Shown one piece after another: positions 46,551 through 53,493 of a stretch of 64,000 nt of DNA. Under the pieces are notes generated by a model. The model was not told the origin of the DNA. It saw only the letters and a list, made by a program, of their open reading frames with translations, and ran no database searches. The translations under genes were made by a program, and so were the position numbers. Origin of the DNA: Streptomyces sp. S4.7 (GTDB lineage: Bacteria > Actinomycetota > Actinomycetes > Streptomycetales > Streptomycetaceae); assembly GCF_010384365.1 (NCBI RefSeq), contig NZ_CP048397.1, forward strand, positions 5,146,001 through 5,210,000. Reading direction: 5' to 3'. The first letter of the stretch is position 1; every line of letters starts with the position of its first letter.

Positions 46551-47303
46551 CTACGCAGGGCGAACGGCGAGATGGACCACGTCAGGCACTCCTCGGGCAA
46601 CTTGGATCTCTTCGGTCCTAACCCCGGTGAAACCGGCATTCCGCAGCGCCTCCTCGAAGGCGGGGGACGGCTGCGCGGACCATACGGCGAGGACTCCGCC
46701 GGGGTTGAGCCGTGCCAGGCAGTCGGCCAGCCCGCCGGGTGTGTACAGGCTCGCGTTCTCGTCGGTGACGGTCCAGCCGGGTCCGTTGTCGATGTCGAGG
46801 CAGAGGGCGTCGTAGTGGTCGGTGGGCTCGTCGGTGACTTCCGCCGCCGCACGCAGGTACTCGACAAGATCGGTGTGGAGGATCACAGTGCGCGGGTCGC
46901 CGAGCGCGGCGCCGGAGATCCGGGCGAGCGGTCCCTGGTGGTGCCAGTCGATGACGGCCTGCTCGCGTTCGACCACCACGATCCGGCCCCAGCGGTCGTC
47001 GGCGGCGGCGTGCGCGAGCGAGAAACCTACACCGAGTCCGCCGATGAGGACGGACGGCAGGCCCTCACGGCGGTCGGGTGCGAGCGCGGCCTGCGCGGCG
47101 TCGATCAGCAGCCGTTCGGAGCGGCCGTCGGAGGTGTCCATCAGGAACGTGCCGTTGGCGATGATCTCGTGGATGTCACCCTCGTCGCCCGCACCGCCGG
47201 GCCGCCGCCGCAGGACGACCTCGCCGTACGGTCCGTCGCGCCGGTCGAGGGTGACGGGGCGGTCTTCCGGGGCGCCGGGGGCGCCGGGGGTGGGGACGGG
47301 CAC
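46551..47303 (-). CDS. Spermidine synthase-like methyltransferase-fold protein
   Basis: 250 residues of the spermine/spermidine synthase fold. The glycine-rich loop SVLIGGLGVGFSLAHAA (about 85-101) and the acidic VVVEREQAVIDWH are clear. The classical DxxQ/GGGDG putrescine-binding signature is changed, and an LCLDIDNGPGW motif takes the usual DAF position, so polyamine synthesis is uncertain. It may methylate or aminopropylate another substrate. GTG 47303 is the only start that keeps the Pro-rich N-terminus. Confidence 0.77.
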   Translation of the reverse strand: MPVPTPGAPGAPEDRPVTLDRRDGPYGEVVLRRRPGGAGDEGDIHEIIANGTFLMDTSDGRSERLLIDAAQAALAPDRREGLPSVLIGGLGVGFSLAHAAADDRWGRIVVVEREQAVIDWHHQGPLARISGAALGDPRTVILHTDLVEYLRAAAEVTDEPTDHYDALCLDIDNGPGWTVTDENASLYTPGGLADCLARLNPGGVLAVWSAQPSPAFEEALRNAGFTGVRTEEIQVARGVPDVVHLAVRPA

Positions 47304-47413
47304 GGGGATGTCTCCTCAGATCTGCGGCTGAACCGGGTCCGCCGTCATCCTCGCGGGGCGCGCGGGGCGACGACAATTCGGTTCCCGGGGCGTGTGCCCG
47401 GGGGAGGGGCCGG

Positions 47414-48061
47414 TCAGTCGTCACTCCCGCGTACGACACCTGTGAGCGGGCCCTGGAGCCGCCAGCCCAGTGACGTGTACAGGCCCAGGCCGTCCCTGGT
47501 GGCGGAGAGGACACCCGTGGTGGCGCCCGCGTCCGCGGCGGCGGTTTCGAGCGTACGCATCACCAGCCGCCCGAGGCCGCGCCTGCGGTGGTTCTCCCAG
47601 GTCTCGACCTGGTCGACGACCGCCGTCGCGCCGTCGCCCGTCCCGGCGACCTGGCCCCGCGCGGCGGGGGAGCCGTCGGGGGCCGTCACCCGTACGCGAA
47701 GGACACCGTCGCGGGTCCGCGTCTCCACCGTGTAGCCGGCGGGCGGGGCCGGTGGGGCGGAGCGGCGCAGCGCGTGGAACATCATGTGTCCGGGGTCGTC
47801 CGGCACCGTCCAGCCCGGTGTGATCCACTCGGCGACCCGCTCCGGCGGTGCGAGCACTTTCAGCCAGGCTCCGGGCTCGGTGACGGTCTCGCAGAGCTTG
47901 CGCACGGAGGGCTCGTCCGGCTCGGGGAGGACGTGCCGGAACACATGGCCGGGCAGCCCGACGTCGATGCGGTAGCCCCACGGCTCCAGGACCGGCGCCG
48001 GTGCCGAGCGGTTGACGACCCATCCCGCGACCCATGCGGAGGTAATGGCTGAACTGTCCAT
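47414..48061 (-). CDS. GNAT-family N-acetyltransferase
   Basis: 215 residues. The C-terminal half carries the GNAT core, with VDQVETWENHRRRGLGRLVMRTLETAA giving the acetyl-CoA loop R/Q-x-x-G-x-G/A (about 165-180), and GLGLYTSLGWR near the end as the usual final strand. The N-terminal half is a second degenerate lobe common in streptomycete paralogues. Substrate unknown. ATG 48061 gives MDSSAITSAWVAGWV. Confidence 0.82.
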   Translation of the reverse strand: MDSSAITSAWVAGWVVNRSAPAPVLEPWGYRIDVGLPGHVFRHVLPEPDEPSVRKLCETVTEPGAWLKVLAPPERVAEWITPGWTVPDDPGHMMFHALRRSAPPAPPAGYTVETRTRDGVLRVRVTAPDGSPAARGQVAGTGDGATAVVDQVETWENHRRRGLGRLVMRTLETAAADAGATTGVLSATRDGLGLYTSLGWRLQGPLTGVVRGSDD

Positions 48062-48278
48062 GGGGTCATTACATCTCAGGTGCCGCCGGAGCGCGAGCAC
48101 TTTCCGCCGGGCCGCGCGACGCCGACTTCTTACCTCGCGCACGTGTTCCCCGCGCCGATATACGAGTGGTTCGTATCGCGTGGCGTTGCTTCGTCCGGGG
48201 GCGGGCACGGCGTCCGGAATGCCGGTGGTGATCGGGGTGTTGGGGCGGTCACGACCCGCGACGGACGGAGCGCTCCAG

Positions 48279-48935
48279 GTGGATGTATTCATTATCGGGA
48301 TCACGGGGAAAATCGGCGGTCTGCTCGCACGGGAGCTTCTCTCCGAAGGGGATTTCGTCCGTGGGCTCGTACGCCGTGACGACCAGCGGGCGGATCTCGC
48401 GGCGCGTGGCGTCGACACGGTGGTCGGGGATCTCGCCGGGATGTCCGCGCAGGCGCTGGCGGTGGCCATCGGCGACGCCGACGCCGTCGTGTTCACCGCG
48501 GGATCCAACGGGGGCGGCGCCGGGACCACCAAGGCGATCGACGGCGACGGGGTCGCGAAGGCGATCGAGGCGACCCGCCGCGCCGGAGTCGGCCGTCTCG
48601 CACTCGTCTCGGTGCTCCCGGAGTCCTGGCGGGAGCGCGACCTCGGTGACGAGGGCGAGTACTACTTCGCCGTGAAGAAGGAGGCGGACATCGTGCTGAG
48701 CCGCAGTGAGCTGGACTGGCTGATTCTCCGCCCCTCACTGCTGGTGGACGATCCCGGCACCGGCACCGTCTCACTCGGCCCCGCCGAGTTCCACGGTCAG
48801 GTGGCTCGCGCCGATGTCGCCGAAACGCTCGCCGAGCTGCTGCGCGAACCCCGGATCGGCCGGCAGATCCTCGAACTCAACACGGGGCCGACCCCGATCC
48901 GGGACGCCGTCCGGGCCAACCTCCGCCGTCCCTGA
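48279..48935 (+). CDS. NAD(P)-binding (NmrA/SDR-a) oxidoreductase-like protein
   Basis: 218 residues. The Rossmann motif IIGITGKIGGLLARELL is at the N-terminus, followed by AVVFTAGSNGGGAGTTKAID and a YYFAVKKEAD stretch containing the Tyr-x-x-x-Lys pair of atypical SDRs. Such proteins reduce small carbonyls or act as redox sensors like NmrA; the substrate is unknown. GGAG at 48267-48270 lies 8 bp before GTG 48279, and the frame upstream has no coding bias. Confidence 0.85.
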   Translation: MDVFIIGITGKIGGLLARELLSEGDFVRGLVRRDDQRADLAARGVDTVVGDLAGMSAQALAVAIGDADAVVFTAGSNGGGAGTTKAIDGDGVAKAIEATRRAGVGRLALVSVLPESWRERDLGDEGEYYFAVKKEADIVLSRSELDWLILRPSLLVDDPGTGTVSLGPAEFHGQVARADVAETLAELLREPRIGRQILELNTGPTPIRDAVRANLRRP

Positions 48936-49030
48936 GCGCTGATCCGCGAGGCCCCCCGCGCCCCGATCATCGATCGCTCAGAGCGAACACCCTCCCCCGG
49001 TATCCGGGGAACAACAGCAGGCTCACAAGC

Positions 49031-49051
49031 ATTGAGTCGACATAGCTCAAG
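49031..49051. promoter_or_regulatory. HAIR operator (HspR site) of lon
   Basis: ATTGAGT-N7-GCTCAAG matches the HspR consensus CTTGAGT-N7-ACTCAAG at 12 of 14 positions and is 23 bp before the lon ATG. HspR control of lon is established in Streptomyces. Confidence 0.85.
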
Positions 49052-49074
49052 TTCTGACTGCCGAAGGGGAGACC

Positions 49075-51492
49075 ATGGCTGCCACGTCCACACCGCTCAC
49101 CCTGCCCGTGCTGCCGCTCGACGACGAGGTCGTGCTGCCGGGGATGGTGGTGCCGCTGGACCTGTCCGACACCGAGGTACGTGCCGCCGTGGAGGCCGCC
49201 CAGGCGGCCGCGGGCGACGGCTCCGACGGGGGAAAGCCGAAGGTGCTGCTCGTGCCGCGCCTCGACGGGGCTTACGCTGGGACCGGCGTGCTCGGGACCG
49301 TCGAGCAGGTCGGCAGGCTCTCCGACGGCGACCCCGGCGCCCTGATCCGCGGCAGGGGCCGCGTCAGGATCGGCGCCGGCACGACCGGGCCCGGCCGGGC
49401 CCTGTGGGTGGAGGGGCTGCGTGTCGAGGAGACCGTGCCCGACCCGCTGCCCGGTTCCGTCACCGAACTGATCAAGGAGTACAAGGCTCTCGCCACCGAC
49501 TGGCTGAAGAAGCGCGGCGCCTGGCAGGTCGTGGACCGTGTCCAGCAGATCGACGACGTCTCGCAGCTCGCCGACAACGCCGGATACTCGCCCTTCCTCA
49601 GCACGGCCCAGAAGGTCGAGCTGCTGGAGACGGCCGACCCGGTCGCCCGTCTCAAGACGGCGACCGACCAGCTCCGTGAGCACTTCGCCGAGCAGGACGT
49701 CGCCGAGTCCATCGCCAAGGACGTCCAGGAGGGCGTCGACAAGCAGCAGCGCGAGTTCCTGCTGCGCCGCCAGCTCGACGCCGTACGCAGGGAGCTGGCC
49801 GAGCTCAACGGCGACCCCGAGGACGAGTCCGACGACTACCGGTCCCGTGTGGAGGCCGCCGATCTGCCCGAGCACGTCCGTGAGGCCGCGCTCAAGGAGG
49901 TCGACAAGCTGGAGCGGTCGTCCGACCAGAGCCCGGAGGGCTCGTGGATCCGCACCTGGCTGGACACCGTCCTGGAACTGCCGTGGAACGAGCGGTCGAA
50001 GGACGCGTACGACATCCGGGGCGCCCAGCGCGTCCTCGACGCCGAGCACGCGGGCCTGGAGGACGTGAAGGAACGGATCACGGAGTACCTGGCCGTCCGC
50101 AAGCGCCGCGACGACCGCGGGCTCGGTGTGGTCGGAGGCCGCCGGGGCGGCGCCGTCCTCGCCCTCGTCGGTCCGCCCGGCGTCGGCAAGACCTCGCTCG
50201 GCGAGTCCGTCGCGCACGCCATGGGGCGTTCCTTCGTCCGTGTCGCGCTCGGCGGTGTCCGGGACGAGGCGGAGATCCGTGGCCACCGGCGTACGTACGT
50301 GGGCGCGCTTCCGGGCCGTATCGTCCGGGCCATCAAGGAGGCCGGTTCGATGAACCCGGTCGTCCTGCTCGACGAGATCGACAAGGTCGGCTCCGACTAC
50401 CGGGGCGACCCGGCCGCCGCACTCCTCGAAGTGCTCGACCCGGCGCAGAACCACACCTTCCGCGACCACTACCTGGAGGTCGAACTCGACCTCTCCGACG
50501 TGGTCTTCCTCGCCACCGCCAACGTCCTGGAGTCCATCCCCGAGGCACTGCTCGACCGGATGGAGCTGGTGCGTCTCGACGGCTACACCGAGGACGAGAA
50601 GGTCGTCATCGCCCGCGACCACCTGCTGCCGAGGCAGCTGGAGCGGGCCGGTCTGGAGACCGGCGAGGTGACGCTGGAGGACGAGGCGCTGCGCAAGCTG
50701 GCGGGCGAGTACACCCGCGAGGCGGGCGTACGCAACCTCGAACGCTCCATCGCCAGACTGCTCCGCAAGGTCGCCGCACAGCACGAGCTGGGCGAGCGCG
50801 AACTGCCGTTCTCCGTAGGGGACGGCGATCTGCGCGGGCTGATCGGCCGGCCGCACCACGTGCCCGAGTCCGCCCAGGACCCGGCCGAGCGCCGTACCGC
50901 GGTGCCCGGTGTGGCCACGGGCCTCGCCGTCACCGGCGCCGGCGGGGACGTCCTCTTCGTGGAGGCGTCGCTGGCCGACCCGGAGACGGGTGGTTCGGGT
51001 CTGACCCTGACCGGACAGCTCGGCGACGTCATGAAGGAGTCGGCGCAGATCGCGCTGTCCTTCCTGCGCTCGCACGGCGCCGAACTGGAACTGCCGGTGG
51101 CCGACCTGAAGGACCGGGGCGTGCACATCCACTTCCCGGCGGGCGCGGTGCCCAAGGACGGCCCGAGCGCGGGCATCACGATGACGACGGCGCTCGCCTC
51201 GCTGCTGAGCGGACGCCAGGCCCGTACGGATGTCGCCATGACCGGTGAGGTCTCGCTGACCGGGCGGGTGCTGCCCATCGGCGGCCTGAAGCAGAAGCTG
51301 CTGGCCGCGCACCGGGCGGGCATCACGACGGTCGTGATCCCGAAGCGGAACGAGGCGGACCTGGACGACGTCCCCGCCGAGATCCTGGACAAGCTGGAGG
51401 TCCACCCGGTGACCGATGTACGCCAGGTCCTGGAGATCGCGCTCTCGTCGGCGACGGCGCCGGCGGCCACGGACATCCCGGTCGCCGCGTAG
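49075..51492 (+). CDS. lon: ATP-dependent Lon protease (endopeptidase La)
   Basis: 805 residues. The LAN substrate-binding domain (1-200, LPVLPLDDEVVLPGMVVPLDL) and coiled coil lead to the AAA+ domain with Walker A GPPGVGKTS (about 366-374) and the LPGRIVRAIKEAG pore region, then the protease domain with catalytic Ser698 (PKDGPSAGITM) and Lys741 (GLKQK). It degrades misfolded and regulatory proteins in the cytosol. A HAIR element directly upstream puts it in the HspR heat-shock regulon, and a 17-bp hairpin ends the transcript. Confidence 0.97.
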   Translation: MAATSTPLTLPVLPLDDEVVLPGMVVPLDLSDTEVRAAVEAAQAAAGDGSDGGKPKVLLVPRLDGAYAGTGVLGTVEQVGRLSDGDPGALIRGRGRVRIGAGTTGPGRALWVEGLRVEETVPDPLPGSVTELIKEYKALATDWLKKRGAWQVVDRVQQIDDVSQLADNAGYSPFLSTAQKVELLETADPVARLKTATDQLREHFAEQDVAESIAKDVQEGVDKQQREFLLRRQLDAVRRELAELNGDPEDESDDYRSRVEAADLPEHVREAALKEVDKLERSSDQSPEGSWIRTWLDTVLELPWNERSKDAYDIRGAQRVLDAEHAGLEDVKERITEYLAVRKRRDDRGLGVVGGRRGGAVLALVGPPGVGKTSLGESVAHAMGRSFVRVALGGVRDEAEIRGHRRTYVGALPGRIVRAIKEAGSMNPVVLLDEIDKVGSDYRGDPAAALLEVLDPAQNHTFRDHYLEVELDLSDVVFLATANVLESIPEALLDRMELVRLDGYTEDEKVVIARDHLLPRQLERAGLETGEVTLEDEALRKLAGEYTREAGVRNLERSIARLLRKVAAQHELGERELPFSVGDGDLRGLIGRPHHVPESAQDPAERRTAVPGVATGLAVTGAGGDVLFVEASLADPETGGSGLTLTGQLGDVMKESAQIALSFLRSHGAELELPVADLKDRGVHIHFPAGAVPKDGPSAGITMTTALASLLSGRQARTDVAMTGEVSLTGRVLPIGGLKQKLLAAHRAGITTVVIPKRNEADLDDVPAEILDKLEVHPVTDVRQVLEIALSSATAPAATDIPVAA

Positions 51493-51522
51493 CGGGCGTC
51501 ACCCGCTCCAGAGGACCGCGGC

Positions 51523-51559
51523 AGGTGGGCCCCCGGCACTCGGTGCCGGGGGCCCACCT
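51523..51559 (+). terminator. lon terminator, 17-bp perfect stem
   Basis: Arms 51523-51539 and 51543-51559 pair perfectly around TCG, 30 bp after the lon stop codon. Confidence 0.85.
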
Positions 51560-51677
51560 CGTGCGTGCACGGGGCGGGCGCCGGGGCCGCTGTCGCCGGG
51601 ATAAAACCTGCGAAATAATGACGGAGCTGCGGCAATGGGCCTCGGAGACGGAAAACTTCAGGAGCGGAAAGCGCGCG

Positions 51678-52181
51678 ATGGGTGTTGTGGGTGCTGACGT
51701 GCACGGAGACGGTACGGCGAACGAACCCGAACCAGCCGGGAAAAGTGATGGGGACCACGAATTCCTGGCGCTGGAGCGCGAGTTGGCCGTCTTTCTGCGG
51801 CGCGCCAGAGCCAATTCCGGTGAGATGGCCCGCGAGGTCCACCCCGAACTGGAGCCCGCCGCCTACGGACTTCTCGTACGGCTGGAGGAGACCGGCCATC
51901 AGCGGGCCACCGATCTCGCCGTCTACTTCGGGGTCGGCAAGGCGACGATGAGCCGTCAACTGCACGCCCTGGAAGGGCTCGGACTGGTCACGCGCGAGCC
52001 CGATCCGGCCGACGGGCGTGCCTCGCTCGTCCGGCTCACCGCCGAAGGGGTCGCGCGCTTCCGCCGGGTGCGCGACGCGCGGCGCGAGCGGTACGTACGC
52101 AAGCTCGCCGACTGGGACCGGTCGGAGGTCGCCGAACTGGCACGGCTGCTGCACCAGTTGAACGCGCGCGCGGAGAGCTGA
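51678..52181 (+). CDS. MarR-family transcriptional regulator
   Basis: 167 residues from ATG 51678; an in-frame ATG at 51618 is possible but its extension is not family-like and lies in an AT-rich promoter-like stretch. The winged helix contains YGLLVRLEETGHQRATDLAVYFGVGKATMSRQLHALEGLGLV and the wing EPDPADGRASLVRLT. Ligand unknown. It stands between lon's terminator and the convergent PP2C-like gene, with no obvious target gene next to it. Confidence 0.88.
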   Translation: MGVVGADVHGDGTANEPEPAGKSDGDHEFLALERELAVFLRRARANSGEMAREVHPELEPAAYGLLVRLEETGHQRATDLAVYFGVGKATMSRQLHALEGLGLVTREPDPADGRASLVRLTAEGVARFRRVRDARRERYVRKLADWDRSEVAELARLLHQLNARAES

Positions 52182-52243
52182 GCCCGGCCACGGAGGGCGC
52201 CGCGAGGGGCCGGCGCCACGGCTCCCGCCCCATGGGCCGGGCC

Positions 52244-53026
52244 CTACGGCTCCACGTACACGACCGTCGCGTCGTCGTACGGCTTGCCCCGCCGGAAGAC
52301 CACCCCGTCCGGGTCCGCCGACTCCGCCGCCCGCACCCGGTCGATCAGCTCCTGCGGTCCGCTCTTCCTGACGAGCGCCAGACAGTCCGCCCAGTCGCCC
52401 TCCCGGAACACCTCGACCCAGCGCGCGGCGCCGTCGGTGAGCGCCAGGGCGGTACGCACCTGTGAGGCCGGTGTCCGCCCCGTCACGGCCTTCGCCGCCA
52501 CGTCCGGGTCGACGGCCGCGGTGAAGAAGCCGCCCTCCGCGTTGCGCAGGGCGTCCGTCGCGGCGGCCTGCCGGCGGACCGAGCGCGGGACGCGGTCCAG
52601 GCGGTGGTCCACGACGGCCCGCACCTCACCGTCCGGCGACTCCAGAAGGAGGGTGGAGTCCGACAGGACGAGGTGCTCGACCGTGTCGGTGTCCCAGCGC
52701 ACCATGACGACGGTTGCCTGGGGTGTCCGGGGGTGAGAAAGGTCACACGTGTCACGGTGGGTGTCGGCCGTGCGCCGGATCGACTCCGCGAGGGCGTCGG
52801 CGAGGGACATCTCCCGCCGGGAAGCGGACAGTTCGGTCAGCGCCCCGCCCAGCCGGGCGGTGAACCAGGGGACTCCGTGCACACAGCCGTCACCGTCCGG
52901 CGGAGGCGTCACACCGTCCAGCGCGATCAGCGTCCCGCCGCTGCCCGCCGAGGGCGTGGCCACGGCGGTCCAGTCCTCGTTCGGGCGGGGATGGCTGCCG
53001 GGGGCGGTGGCGATGTCGATGCGCAT
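52244..53026 (-). CDS. PP2C-like protein phosphatase domain protein
   Basis: 260 residues. RIDIATAPGSHPRPNEDW and LIALDGVTPPP correspond to the first metal-binding acidic positions of PP2C (N-E-D and D-G), and ATVVMVRWDTDTVEHLVLSDSTLLL to the central strands. The final PYDDATVVYVEP strand is the usual PP2C ending. Several classical acidic residues are hard to place, so activity is uncertain. ATG 53026 is the family-like start; the long upstream frame is not. Confidence 0.77.
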   Translation of the reverse strand: MRIDIATAPGSHPRPNEDWTAVATPSAGSGGTLIALDGVTPPPDGDGCVHGVPWFTARLGGALTELSASRREMSLADALAESIRRTADTHRDTCDLSHPRTPQATVVMVRWDTDTVEHLVLSDSTLLLESPDGEVRAVVDHRLDRVPRSVRRQAAATDALRNAEGGFFTAAVDPDVAAKAVTGRTPASQVRTALALTDGAARWVEVFREGDWADCLALVRKSGPQELIDRVRAAESADPDGVVFRRGKPYDDATVVYVEP

Positions 53027-53493
53027 GGCCCCCAGTCTGCCGGACGGGCGGTACGCCCCCGCCGGACGCCTCGGCCGTGTCCGCGGGTGTCCGGCCGTGC
53101 CCCGCCGGACCCGTGGCGCCCCGGTACGGAGGCGGCGGACGGCGTACCGCGCCGCCCCGTGACGCGCGCCCGCACGGTGCGCGGGGCGCCCACTCCGCGC
53201 GGCGCCGGAGCCCCCGTCCCCACGAGCGGAATGATCAGATCCGCGTCGATGCGACCGGGCATCTTGCCAAAGCTCACGCGTAACTTCCAACCGCTCCACC
53301 CGCGCCAACCGCGACGCGCGCCCGCGCGAGTTGTTCGCCAACTCCTCCTTGATGTTCACTCGTTCAGGTGGCGGAGCAGCCGAAACGTGCCCCCTCCGAG
53401 AAACGCTGGAATGGTCGGAAGCCGTGCCAGGGGTGGAGGGGTTGTCCGGTGTGACCGGACGTCACCTCTGCTTCATGGGCGGACGAGTCAAGA
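53027..53493. other. 467-bp divergent spacer before the conservon
   Basis: Two minus-strand frames cross it (to 53277 and 53359) but neither has coding composition or a matching ribosome binding site. It should hold the conservon promoter on the plus strand and that of the PP2C-like gene on the minus strand. Confidence 0.5.

Noticed and set aside
53162..53359. Minus-strand frames starting at 53277 and 53359 upstream of the PP2C-like gene
   Set aside because: Starts lack properly spaced ribosome binding sites and the sequences are Arg/Gly/Pro-rich shadow type, although MNIKEELANN looks protein-like at first sight.
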